Positions 23,419 to 31,748 of a DNA stretch of 64,000 bases are shown here, in pieces. The DNA lies in contig NZ_VWVM01000013.1 in NCBI RefSeq assembly GCF_008632075.1, positions 1-64,000 on the forward strand. The letters are read 5' to 3'. The notes under the pieces are model-generated. The model had not been told where the DNA came from and made no database searches. It saw only the letters and a program-made list of their open reading frames with translations. Position 1 is the stretch's first letter. Each line of letters starts with the position of its first letter. Source of the DNA: Candidatus Pantoea gossypiicola (GTDB taxonomy: Bacteria; Pseudomonadota; Gammaproteobacteria; Enterobacterales; Enterobacteriaceae). The translations under genes were made by a program, and so were the position numbers.

Positions 23419-24399
23419 TCAAAGAACGGATTCAGCAGACCATTGTGCGAGCAGTGTCTGATTCGGCTTGATGAAATGCGTCTCAGTAAACTTACCCTGC
23501 TCTACGGCCAGACGGCTGCGCTCTTCGCGATCGTAAACGATGCGGGTTAATGAATAATCCTGATGCTGCAGCGTTGGCTGATAGCACTGTCCGGCTGCAG
23601 AATTCGCGTTATAAATTTCCGGGCGATAGATCTTCTGGAATGTTTCCATGGTGCTGATAGTGCTGATCAGCTCAAGATTGGTGTAATCGCTGAGCAGGTC
23701 ACCGTGGAAGTAGAAGGCCAGCGGCGCAACACTGCCCTGCGGCATAAAGAAACGCACTTTCAGGCCCATTTTTCCAAAATAAAAATCAGTCAGCGAAGGC
23801 GCATCCTGCTGATATTCGATGCCGAGCACCGGATGCACATTACCGGTACGCACATAGGTGTTTTTGCTCGACACACTCAGGCAAATGACCGGAGACTTAT
23901 TGAAGTTTTCTTTATAAGCCGCAGAGTTCACGAAGCTTTTAAAAATGTTGCCGTGCAGCTGGCCGAAATCATCCGGCAGACTGAATTCAGTCTGGCCTTT
24001 ATTGTGCTCGATCAGCACCACACTGAAATCATAATCACGTACGTAGGATGAGAAGTTATTGCCGACAATCCCTTCAAAACGCTCACCGGTTTTGTGATCG
24101 ACGATATGCGTCTTCAGAATCTCAATCGCCGGGAACGATTCGTCGTTGCTGTCAGGACGAAGATTCAGCTCAGCAGAGATAATCTCAAGTTCGACAGAGT
24201 AACGATCGCTTTTAGGATTGTCCCAGTGCGCCAGCGCGTTAAACCGGTTGTCGATCATCGCCAGCGCGTTATGCAGGTTTTCCTGCCGTTTTTCGCCACG
24301 CGCCAGATTAGCGAAGTTAGTCGTCGCCCGCGTATTTTTCGAAGGGTTATAGTTTTCGTCGAAACGAATGCGCTTAAGGGTAAAGGCTAAGTTGTTCAT
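23419..24399 (-). CDS. mesX: MesX (DUF1852), partner of MesD
   Basis: The 326-aa product is DUF1852: LKRIRFDENYNPSKNTRATT at the start, GIVGNNFSSYVRDYDFSVVL and a conserved HPVLGIEYQQDAPSLTDFYF block. It lies 27 bases upstream of mesD in the same direction, the conserved arrangement of this pair. Genetic work on the family shows that MesD function depends on MesX; its chemistry is not settled. Confidence 0.88.
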   Translation of the reverse strand: MNNLAFTLKRIRFDENYNPSKNTRATTNFANLARGEKRQENLHNALAMIDNRFNALAHWDNPKSDRYSVELEIISAELNLRPDSNDESFPAIEILKTHIVDHKTGERFEGIVGNNFSSYVRDYDFSVVLIEHNKGQTEFSLPDDFGQLHGNIFKSFVNSAAYKENFNKSPVICLSVSSKNTYVRTGNVHPVLGIEYQQDAPSLTDFYFGKMGLKVRFFMPQGSVAPLAFYFHGDLLSDYTNLELISTISTMETFQKIYRPEIYNANSAAGQCYQPTLQHQDYSLTRIVYDREERSRLAVEQGKFTETHFIKPNQTLLAQWSAESVL

Positions 24400-24608
24400 C
24401 GCTATCGGGTATCCTGGTCGCTGATATGATTTGTTGCTTCAGGGTTATGCGACTTTGCTATCCCTTAACAAGCATTCATATGACTCAAAGTTATTAACAA
24501 TTCTTACTTTATGCCTCAACATCCGGTTGAAAAAAAGTGATTAAATTTCAACGAACATGAAGGAAATTCATGTTGAAGTGGGAAAGCGGGGAATTTTTCA
24601 TGCGGACA

Positions 24609-24656
24609 GTGCGCCTTTAAACACCTGAAGTTAAGACAGGATGTTTAAAGGCGCAC
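24609..24656. repeat. Perfect 15-bp inverted repeat with 18-nt loop
   Basis: GTGCGCCTTTAAACA (24609-24623) and TGTTTAAAGGCGCAC (24642-24656) are exact inverted copies. There is no T tract, so it is not a classic terminator. It stands between mesX and the IclR gene in a 462-bp stretch (24400-24861) that otherwise shows no gene I can support. It could be a mobile hairpin element, a bidirectional terminator or a protein-binding site. Confidence 0.75.
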
Positions 24657-24861
24657 CGGAAGTGATTAATTGCATTTATTATCAATTAGTTAACCAATGC
24701 TTACCCTGTCACGGCATTGAGGCTTTTGAGGGGCTGGTACTCATCCACGCCAGACATCACTTTATTCACCTTAGCGGAAATCAACCGACGCCCACCAGAA
24801 AAACCTTGCTGCTCCGGCGAGCATGGCCCTGAAAGGGGATCACCTGTGCCCCAGGTGTCTG

Positions 24862-25572
24862 CTAAATTTTATAAAAATTATCGCATGTCACTTTGCGCGC
24901 GCCTGATTTCACTGAAAGCCGGCTGGCCGCTTCTTTCATCAGTTTTCCCAGTCCGCTTTCACACTTCGCCTGCGTCAGGCGTGACGATGGCCCGGTCAGT
25001 GCCAGCGCAGCGAGCAGCCTGTCACCTTCTCCAAACACCGGTACGGAAAATGCCGCAATGTGCGGATCGCGCATTCCCGAGGTAAAGAGAGGCAGTTCAG
25101 GTACAGCGTCAAACAGGGGTTCGTTCTTTCCCCAGTAACGAAGCACCTGTCCGATGGCAGAGTTATCCAGCGGCAGAAAGGTGCCGGGCAGACGCGTTTC
25201 ACGCAGTCCTTCCGAAGGCTCAGCTCTGAACAGACAGAGTCGCTGATCGTTTTCAATCACATACCATGAGGCGCTTTCACCCGTCGCCGTCGCCAGAGCG
25301 TGAAGCTCAGGCTGTACAATGCTGGCCAGATGAAAGGATTGTTCATAGAGCTTGCCCAGATAGAGCAGCCTCGGCCCCAGGGTATAGACGCCATTGTCAC
25401 GGCGAATCACATAATTCATGCGCTCAAGTGAGTTCATCAGGCGATAGACCGTCGTTTTGTGATAACCCGACAGCTGCGCCAGCGCGGTAAGCGTCAGCGA
25501 CTCCTCGCCAGGTTTAAAACAATCCAGCAGCGCCAGCGCTTTTTCTACGGCAATTACGCCCTCATTCCCCAT
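24862..25572 (-). CDS. IclR-family transcriptional regulator
   Basis: The 236-aa product has the IclR winged helix (GVIAVEKALALLDCFKPGEE, LTALAQLSGYHKTTVYRLMN) and the ligand-binding domain (about 80-230; LGKLYEQSFHLASIVQPEL, GESASWYVIENDQRLCLF). GGAGGA precedes the ATG. It is divergent from the aldolase-dehydrogenase pair, with three palindromes in the shared promoter region, so it very likely controls that pair in response to a keto-acid or hydroxy-acid effector. Confidence 0.9.
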   Translation of the reverse strand: MGNEGVIAVEKALALLDCFKPGEESLTLTALAQLSGYHKTTVYRLMNSLERMNYVIRRDNGVYTLGPRLLYLGKLYEQSFHLASIVQPELHALATATGESASWYVIENDQRLCLFRAEPSEGLRETRLPGTFLPLDNSAIGQVLRYWGKNEPLFDAVPELPLFTSGMRDPHIAAFSVPVFGEGDRLLAALALTGPSSRLTQAKCESGLGKLMKEAASRLSVKSGARKVTCDNFYKI

Positions 25573-25616
25573 CAGTACGTCCTCCTGTGTGCGACGGCAG
25601 GCAGTTTACCGCGCAA

Positions 25617-25719
25617 TTTGTGATTCACATCGTATTTACATCACAAATGAGTGCTTAACACTGGTGCGATGTGAATTAACATCGATATAGTAGTTTTATA
25701 TTGTACAACTTTGTTGTAC
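25617..25719. promoter_or_regulatory. Divergent promoter region with three palindromes
   Basis: TTTGTGAT (25617-25624) pairs with ATCACAAA (25640-25647). CGATGT and ACATCG (25667-25684) form a perfect dyad with a 6-bp spacer; its half CGATGTGAA recurs inverted at 25624-25632. GTACAAC and GTTGTAC (25703-25719) form a third perfect dyad around TTT. These are candidate sites for IclR and possibly CRP or another regulator. Confidence 0.6.
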
Positions 25720-25745
25720 CTAATAAAACGAAAGAGGAATGATCT

Positions 25746-26438
25746 ATGCCACATGCAGAGAATACCTTCATCAATCGCGACATTGTTCGTGTCGCGCCAG
25801 AACTTGTTAAACAGGCGGCTCAGTTCCAGGCTGCGATACTGGCGGATGTCGCCGGTCGACGCGGGACGCTGCATGGTCGTGTCAAACCGATAGCCTCCAC
25901 TATGAAAGTCGCTGGTCCCGCTATCACCGTCGAGGTCCGGCCAGGCGATAATCTGGCGATCCATGCCGCACTGGCTATCGCCCAGCCAGGCGACGTGATT
26001 GTGGTTGATGGCAAAGGCGATATCAGCTGTGCCTTGATCGGAGAAATCATGTCGACCCAGGCTGAAGCCTCCGGCATCGCCGGGATTATTATCGATGGCG
26101 CGGTGCGAGACGCCGATGCACTGAGTGCGAACGGCTTTCCGGTGTTTGCCGCGGGTCTGAATCCCTGTGGCCCCACCAAGTCTGTTGCGGGACGGGTCAA
26201 CTACCCTGTTTCTGTCGCGGGCGCAGCCATTCAGCCAGGCGATCTCGTCATCGGTGATATTGATGGCGTGGTGATTCTGCCCCGTGAAGAGATCCCTGCC
26301 TTGCTTGAACTGGCACAGAAAAAACTGGATTTCGAGACCGGGCGTATTGCCGCCATTCGTGATGGCGACCTTCGCGCGCCGTGGCTTGAGAAAGCCCTTC
26401 TTACCGCTGGCATGCTGACGGATGGGGAGACGCTCTGA
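25746..26438 (+). CDS. RraA-like HMG/CHA aldolase (4-hydroxy-4-methyl-2-oxoglutarate aldolase)
   Basis: The 230-aa product is of the RraA/LigK class II aldolase type, with GDVIVVDGKGDISCALIGEI and AGIIIDGAVRDADAL containing the Arg-Asp pair that binds substrate carboxylate and metal. HMG aldolases split 4-hydroxy-4-methyl-2-oxoglutarate or oxaloacetate into pyruvate fragments in protocatechuate and gallate pathways. AGAGGA lies before the ATG. Its stop overlaps the next start by one base (TGATG). Confidence 0.8.
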   Translation: MPHAENTFINRDIVRVAPELVKQAAQFQAAILADVAGRRGTLHGRVKPIASTMKVAGPAITVEVRPGDNLAIHAALAIAQPGDVIVVDGKGDISCALIGEIMSTQAEASGIAGIIIDGAVRDADALSANGFPVFAAGLNPCGPTKSVAGRVNYPVSVAGAAIQPGDLVIGDIDGVVILPREEIPALLELAQKKLDFETGRIAAIRDGDLRAPWLEKALLTAGMLTDGETL

Positions 26439-27385
26439 TGACAACCCAGCTTCCCGTCATTCTGGTCACAGCCAGCGATCTGGCTCCGCAGGCGGTCAGC
26501 CTGCTAAACGCGTTCAGCCTGGTTTATGCAGGCAAACAGCCCGACGAAGATACCCTGTTCAGACTCTGCCAGCAGCATAACCCAGTCGCGATAATTGTCC
26601 GTTACGGAAAAATTAACGCCCGCATCATGGATGCTGCGCCTGCCCTGCGCGTAATATCCAAACACGGCAGCGGCATTGACGTTATTGATCAACAGGCAGC
26701 TGCGGCACGCGATATCCGTGTGCAGTCTGCGCCGGGTGCCAACGCAGCGGCGGTGGCTGAGCATACCTGGGCGATGATTTTAGCCTGCGCCAAATCGGTG
26801 ATAACGCTGGATCAGCGGATGCGTCAGGGGCACTGGGATAAGTCCACCCATAAATCCGTGGAGCTGGAAGGCAGAACGCTGGGTCTGGTCGGGCTTGGTG
26901 CAATTGGCGGTCGCGTTGCCCGCATTGGGCGGGCGTTTGGCATGAAGGTGCTCGCCTTTGATCCTTTTGCAAAATCCTTTCCTGATGAGTGTGAGTCCGC
27001 CTCACTTGACGAACTGCTGCAACAGGCAGACATCATTTCGCTGCACTGCCCATTGACCGAACAGACACGCCAGATGATCAATGCAGAGAAACTCGCGTTG
27101 TTTAAAAAAGGCACCATTCTGGTAAACACGGCACGCGGTGGTCTTATTGATGACGACGCGCTTTTAGCGGCACTGAACAATGGCACCGTCGCCTGGGCCG
27201 CACTGGACAGTTTCCCCACTGAACCTCTGACGGCACCGCACATCTGGCAGCATGTTGAGAATGTCATTCTGTCGCCCCACATTGGCGGCGTCAGTGATAA
27301 CTCCTACGTGAAGATGGGTACGGTGGCGGCCAGTAATATTCTGAACGTTCTGGAGTCCCTGAAAAACGCAAGCGCGGTGTCCTGA
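26438..27385 (+). CDS. D-2-hydroxyacid dehydrogenase
   Basis: The 315-aa product is an NAD(P)-dependent D-2-hydroxyacid dehydrogenase. The nucleotide loop is GLGAIG at 152-157, and the catalytic triad is R233 (NTARGGLID), E262 (TEPLTAPH) and H281 (SPHIGG). Coupled by overlap to an HMG-type aldolase, it probably reduces or oxidises a 2-keto/2-hydroxy acid in the same short pathway, under IclR control. Substrate not readable. Confidence 0.9.
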   Translation: MTTQLPVILVTASDLAPQAVSLLNAFSLVYAGKQPDEDTLFRLCQQHNPVAIIVRYGKINARIMDAAPALRVISKHGSGIDVIDQQAAAARDIRVQSAPGANAAAVAEHTWAMILACAKSVITLDQRMRQGHWDKSTHKSVELEGRTLGLVGLGAIGGRVARIGRAFGMKVLAFDPFAKSFPDECESASLDELLQQADIISLHCPLTEQTRQMINAEKLALFKKGTILVNTARGGLIDDDALLAALNNGTVAWAALDSFPTEPLTAPHIWQHVENVILSPHIGGVSDNSYVKMGTVAASNILNVLESLKNASAVS

Positions 27386-27396
27386 GCCATATCTGT

Positions 27397-27438
27397 AGCC
27401 GACTGGATAAGATTTATCGCTATTCAGTCGGCTTTTTT
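27397..27438 (+). terminator. Rho-independent terminator of the aldolase-dehydrogenase pair
   Basis: AGCCGACTG (27397-27405) and CAGTCGGCT (27425-27433) form a perfect 9-bp stem followed by TTTTTT. The remaining stretch to 27661 shows no gene. Confidence 0.88.
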
Positions 27439-27661
27439 AAGGGTTTGAGTCTCAGCATCAATTAAAACCGTTAAGAAGCAATCGACTTTGCACGTGGGTT
27501 ATAAATAATGCGTGTCTGCTTTAAGCAAGCAGCTGAAGTCGCATTAATAGCAAAGGCTTTATCATTGTTCAAATCATCACATCACCTTTCGGCTTCATAC
27601 GCCTGAAGGCAGGCGTGCGAAATGTTTTTTCATGCTGTCGGTCAGCTTAAAGTATCCTGTT

Positions 27662-28561
27662 TTATCGTCCCGTAGCGGCTATCAAAAAATCAATCAGGGC
27701 CTTCACTCTTTTGGTCTTACCCGCGCTTTTGGGATAATAAAGATATACTGGAGGATAAGTTTTCCAGTAGCTTTCCATCACCGGTATAAATTGCTCCTGG
27801 TCGGGTTGTAACTGCCAGATGGGTTCAAACAAGCGCCCAATCCCCAGGCCGTTGCGTATTCCGTCTGCCATAACGTCAATATCATTACTGATTAACTGCC
27901 CAGGCATCTCAACGGTTAACTGCTCTCCACAATCGTTCAGAATCAGCGGAAGAATGCGGTTGTTAGTGATAAAACGGTATCCAATCAGTTGGTGATGACT
28001 GAGATCTGCCGGCACCTCCGGTGTTCCATGTTCAGCCAGGTATGCTGAGGATGCATACAACCCTTCACGAAACGATTTCATTAATGGCCGTGCTACCACC
28101 CCGCCCTCAAGAATATCGCCAAAACGAATTCCCAGGTCAAAATGCTCTTCGATAATATTCACAGTGCCGTCAAAGACCGAAATTTCCAGCTTTATACCCG
28201 GATATTGCTGACAGAATTCCGCCATCACGGGCTTAAGGATTAACAGGTATGCAAAACGCGAGAGCGTTATTCGCACCATACCTGAGGGCTCGTGGTTTTG
28301 GTCGCGTATACTTTCCAGTGATTTTTCAAGCGACTCAACTGCAGCTGCAGTCTGTTCCAGAAACCGCTGTCCGGTTTCCGTTAACTCAATACGACGGGTT
28401 GTCCGCACAAAAAGCGGATGGCCAATATGCTCTTCCAGGAGCTTAAGCGCATTGCTGACGGAGGGAGGCGTGATTTCAAGTTTCCTTGCGGCGGCCGAAA
28501 TATTGCCCTCACGCGCAATGCTCTGAAAGATGCGTATCTGATTATATAGTACATTATTCAT
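27662..28561 (-). CDS. LysR-family regulator of the redox/aromatic gene cluster
   Basis: The 299-aa product has the LysR HTH (QIRIFQSIAREGNISAAARK, residues 7-26, then PPSVSNALKLLEEHIGHPLF) and a periplasmic-binding-protein-like effector domain (about 90-295). It is divergent from the eleven-gene cluster starting at 28698, the usual LysR arrangement, so it is the likely activator of that cluster. The 136-bp intergenic region would hold the shared promoter; no clear T-N11-A palindrome could be chosen by eye. Confidence 0.9.
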   Translation of the reverse strand: MNNVLYNQIRIFQSIAREGNISAAARKLEITPPSVSNALKLLEEHIGHPLFVRTTRRIELTETGQRFLEQTAAAVESLEKSLESIRDQNHEPSGMVRITLSRFAYLLILKPVMAEFCQQYPGIKLEISVFDGTVNIIEEHFDLGIRFGDILEGGVVARPLMKSFREGLYASSAYLAEHGTPEVPADLSHHQLIGYRFITNNRILPLILNDCGEQLTVEMPGQLISNDIDVMADGIRNGLGIGRLFEPIWQLQPDQEQFIPVMESYWKTYPPVYLYYPKSAGKTKRVKALIDFLIAATGR

Positions 28562-28697
28562 AATGTTTTCCCTCAGCCATCATCGCCTGATTATTAATTA
28601 CAGCCTAAAGATGCTTAAGTCAACGGCCCTCTAATCATCCTGAAATGCGGCTTTTATACTTTAGCCTCCTTCCGCAACGACCTGAGTTCAGGAGACT

Positions 28698-29009
28698 ATG
28701 ATGCGAATTTTATGTCTGGATGTTCCCGCCGCGGGTGCATCGCTGGAAAAATATGCACCTCACCTAACGGCTGAAGCGCTCCGCGCATGGGAACTATATA
28801 AATCCGGCTTCATCCGCGACATCTACTTCCGCCAGGACAGACCCGGCGTCGCTATTTTTCTTGAATGTGACTCTGTCAATGAAGCAATGAGCGTAATGGC
28901 CGAATTTCCGCTGGCAAAAGCAGGCTTATTAAGCTTCGAGTGCATTCCTCTGGGGTCATTTATTAACTGGGAAAGTCTTTTCGCCGCTGAATTCAAAAAT
29001 CAACAGTAA
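28698..29009 (+). CDS. Muconolactone-isomerase-like small protein
   Basis: The 103-aa product (MMRILCLDVPAAGASLEKYA) has the ferredoxin-like layout and the EAMSVMAEFPLAKAGLLSFE and CIPLGSF blocks of the muconolactone isomerase/YCII-like superfamily. AGGAG precedes two tandem ATG codons. First gene of the cluster, nine bases before the DJ-1 gene. Enzymatic activity on muconolactone is not implied; many relatives are of unknown function. Confidence 0.65.
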   Translation: MMRILCLDVPAAGASLEKYAPHLTAEALRAWELYKSGFIRDIYFRQDRPGVAIFLECDSVNEAMSVMAEFPLAKAGLLSFECIPLGSFINWESLFAAEFKNQQ

Positions 29010-29017
29010 GGCCTGAT

Positions 29018-29707
29018 ATGAAACCTGCAGATAAACCTGTGCTGTGTGTCGTTTCCAGCCATCCGATTAAAGGCGCATCGGGAGTATCGACCGGGTTTTT
29101 CCTCGCCGAACTGACGCATGTACTCAAAGTGCTGGAAGACGCCGGACTGAAAACGACGATAGCCAGTATTCGGGGAGGACAACCGCCCGTTGATGGGTTT
29201 GACCTCAGCGACCCTGTCAATGCCTGGTTCTGGAACGAAACTGATTTTCAGCAGCGTCTGGCATCAACGCCTGCACTTTCTGAGCTGAATGGTGGCGATT
29301 ACTGCGCCGTTTTCTTTGCAGGCGGGCATGGCACGATGTGGGATTTTCGTGACAGTCCCGACGCCCAGCGTATTGTCCGCGAAGTGTATGAAAGTTATGG
29401 CGTTGTTTCAGCTGTCTGTCACGGTCCCGCGGCACTGGTCGACGCAAAACTCAGCAACGGTGAATACCTTGTGAACGGGAAAAATGTGGCGGCCTTTACT
29501 AACAAAGAAGAGGAAGACGTTCACACCACAGATGTGGTTCCCTTCCTGCTGGAGACCGCACTTCGCGAGCATGGTGCGCTCTATCATGAAGCCGCAAACT
29601 GGTCTGAGAATGTGATGACCGACGGACGCCTGATCACGGGCCAAAACCCCGCTTCAGCGCACGGTGTGGGTGTGGCGCTGGTAGAGGCGCTCCGACAGAC
29701 AGCGTAA
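29018..29707 (+). CDS. DJ-1/PfpI family protein (class I glutamine-amidotransferase-like)
   Basis: The 229-aa product contains the DJ-1 nucleophile elbow AVCHGPAAL with C134-H135 and the upstream AGGHGTMWDF loop. This subgroup (HchA-like) includes glutathione-independent glyoxalase and deglycase-like proteins; an electrophile-detoxifying role fits the reductases in the cluster. Cytosolic, no signal peptide. It lies nine bases after the first gene of the cluster. Confidence 0.88.
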   Translation: MKPADKPVLCVVSSHPIKGASGVSTGFFLAELTHVLKVLEDAGLKTTIASIRGGQPPVDGFDLSDPVNAWFWNETDFQQRLASTPALSELNGGDYCAVFFAGGHGTMWDFRDSPDAQRIVREVYESYGVVSAVCHGPAALVDAKLSNGEYLVNGKNVAAFTNKEEEDVHTTDVVPFLLETALREHGALYHEAANWSENVMTDGRLITGQNPASAHGVGVALVEALRQTA

Positions 29708-29788
29708 GCCGTACCTCAGTTATTTCCTATGTTACTTACTCCGGCCGGTTTAGGTAGGCAACGTTCCGGCCTTTCACAGGAGTTGAAT

Positions 29789-30736
29789 ATGAAAACACTT
29801 CCACCAATAGCACTGGGCACATGGTCCTGGGGTACTGGTTTTGCCGGTGGCGACACGGTCTTTGGCAACCATCTTTCTGATAGTCAGATGGCTGAGGTAT
29901 TCACCACAGCCATGAGCAAGGGCCTTAATCTTTGGGATACCGCAGCGGTTTATGGCATGGGAAATTCCGAGGCCGCGCTGGGTTCTCTGGTCCGTCAGTT
30001 TTCCCGCAATGACATGATTCTATCAACTAAATTTACACCGCAGATTGCCAACGAACAGTCAGCACAGCCCGTCAGCGACATGCTTGAGGCCAGCCTTGAG
30101 CGCCTGGGCGTGGAAGAGATTGATATTTACTGGATCCATAATCCTTTCGACGTTGAGAAATGGACTCCCGGGCTAATCCCACTCTTACAAAGCGGTAAAG
30201 TAAAACAGGTCGGTGTCTCTAACCACAATCTGGCACAAATCAAACGCGCCAACGAGATCCTTAACGCCTCCGGTTATGCCATCAGTGCAGTACAGAATCA
30301 CTATAGCCTGCTCTACCGTGCCTCTGAAGAGGGAGGGATCCTGGATTATTGCCAACAACATAACATCACTTTCTTCGCTTACATGGTCCTGGAGCAGGGC
30401 GCGCTGAGTGGTCGTTATGACTCCAGTAACCCTATGCCTGCCGGAAGTGGTCGGGCCGGAAGTTATAATGCCATGCTGCCGCAGATTGAAAAAATGACCG
30501 CCGCCATGAAAAAAATAGGGGCAGAAAGGAATGCCAGCGTTGCACAAATAGCCATCGCATGGGCTATTGCGAAAGGTACTCTTCCACTTATTGGGGCAAC
30601 CAAAATCCATCACGTTCTGGATGCTGCCAGCGCTTTAGAAATCAAATTAAGTCATGAGGAAATCATCCTGCTGGAACAGCTTGCCGCAGAGACCGGTGTG
30701 GATACGCGTGGGGCCTGGGAAAACCCGATGGTTTAA
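29789..30736 (+). CDS. Aldo/keto reductase
   Basis: The ATG at 29789 (AGGAG upstream) gives 315 aa. The AKR catalytic tetrad is visible: D50 (NLWDTAAVYG), Y55, K81 (LSTKFTP) and H117 (YWIHNPF). The C-terminal NADPH-binding block is PLIGATKIHHVLDAASALEI. Family enzymes reduce aldehydes, ketones or quinones. An in-frame start at 29729 lacks a ribosome site. A 9-bp tandem repeat begins directly at its stop codon. Confidence 0.9.
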   Translation: MKTLPPIALGTWSWGTGFAGGDTVFGNHLSDSQMAEVFTTAMSKGLNLWDTAAVYGMGNSEAALGSLVRQFSRNDMILSTKFTPQIANEQSAQPVSDMLEASLERLGVEEIDIYWIHNPFDVEKWTPGLIPLLQSGKVKQVGVSNHNLAQIKRANEILNASGYAISAVQNHYSLLYRASEEGGILDYCQQHNITFFAYMVLEQGALSGRYDSSNPMPAGSGRAGSYNAMLPQIEKMTAAMKKIGAERNASVAQIAIAWAIAKGTLPLIGATKIHHVLDAASALEIKLSHEEIILLEQLAAETGVDTRGAWENPMV

Positions 30737-30778
30737 TAAAGCAGATAAAGCAGATAAAGCAGATAAAGCAGATAAAGC
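30736..30778. repeat. 9-bp tandem repeat, about 4.7 copies
   Basis: The unit ATAAAGCAG repeats head to tail from 30736 to 30778 without a mismatch. It lies between the stop codon of the aldo/keto reductase and the ribosome site of the SDR gene (start 30824). Copy number could vary by slippage and change spacing or message structure between the two genes. Confidence 0.9.
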
Positions 30779-30823
30779 GCCATTTTTGCCACTACTAAGC
30801 AGAAATAATATAAAGGAATTGAA

Positions 30824-31660
30824 ATGTCGGATAAAAAAACATGGTTTATTACAGGATCTTCCAGCGGACTGGGATTAATTATTGTTAAGCAACTTCTCGC
30901 AACAGGACAAAACGTCGTAGCTACAACCAGAAATATAGATTCTCTTGATAAAACCATCGGTAAAACAAGCAACTTTCTTCCTGTCAGCATGGATGTAAAT
31001 GATGAGTCGAGCGTAAAAGCAGCTGTGGGTATTGCACTCAGCCACTTTGGTGCAATTGATGTTGTGGTTAACAATGCCGGCTTTGGTCAGACGGGAACGC
31101 TTGAAGAACTACAGGATTCAGAGGTACGCAGAAGTTTTGATGTGAATGTATTTGGTATGCTTAATGTGATCCGCGAAGTTATGCCACACCTTCGGGCTCG
31201 AGGAAATGGCCATATTATTAATATTTCATCCATGGCAGGTATTCAGGGATACATTCCTGGCTGGGGTATCTATTGTGCAGCAAAATTTGCTGTGGCCGGT
31301 CTTAGTGAAGCGCTTGCCGCAGAAGTTAAACCGTTTGGTATTAAGGTGACCCTTGTCTATCCCGGACATATGAGGACTGGATTTCTTTCAAAAGGATCCC
31401 TCATGCTGCCCTCGCATCCCGTTTCAGACTATGTCCTGGTGAGAGAAAATGAAAAAGAGGCAGCAGAGGATATGAACGGACAGCAAATGGGGGATCCTCA
31501 AAAAGCAGCAGCTAAATTAATTAAAATAAGCCAGCTCGAAAATCCTCCACTGCATTATTTTTTAGGTGAAGATGTTTATGACGCTGCCCGAAAAAAAATC
31601 CAGACCTTAAGTGATGCACTGGAAACATGGAAGGATGATTCCCTTTCCATTGGCTTCTGA
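30824..31660 (+). CDS. Short-chain dehydrogenase/reductase
   Basis: The 278-aa classical SDR shows TGSSSGLG (10-17), NNAG (83-86), a catalytic Ser at 135/136 and Y150-x-x-x-K154 (IYCAAKFAVAG). Such enzymes oxidise or reduce alcohols and ketones with NAD(P). AAGGAATTGAA precedes the ATG. The C-terminal 60 residues (QKAAAKLIKISQLENPPLHY) are typical of the oxidoreductase subgroup with longer tails. Confidence 0.9.
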   Translation: MSDKKTWFITGSSSGLGLIIVKQLLATGQNVVATTRNIDSLDKTIGKTSNFLPVSMDVNDESSVKAAVGIALSHFGAIDVVVNNAGFGQTGTLEELQDSEVRRSFDVNVFGMLNVIREVMPHLRARGNGHIINISSMAGIQGYIPGWGIYCAAKFAVAGLSEALAAEVKPFGIKVTLVYPGHMRTGFLSKGSLMLPSHPVSDYVLVRENEKEAAEDMNGQQMGDPQKAAAKLIKISQLENPPLHYFLGEDVYDAARKKIQTLSDALETWKDDSLSIGF

Positions 31661-31748
31661 TATATGGAAAGGAAAGCCTTTCCTGGACTAAGCCCCGACC
31701 AGGTGGCTTAGTTCTACTCGCAAAATGTCGCTCATTAATGGTGAGAGT

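Noticed and set aside
24641..25085. Plus-strand frames between mesX and IclR
   Set aside because: One begins inside the 15-bp inverted repeat and the other runs antisense to the IclR gene; neither has a ribosome site.
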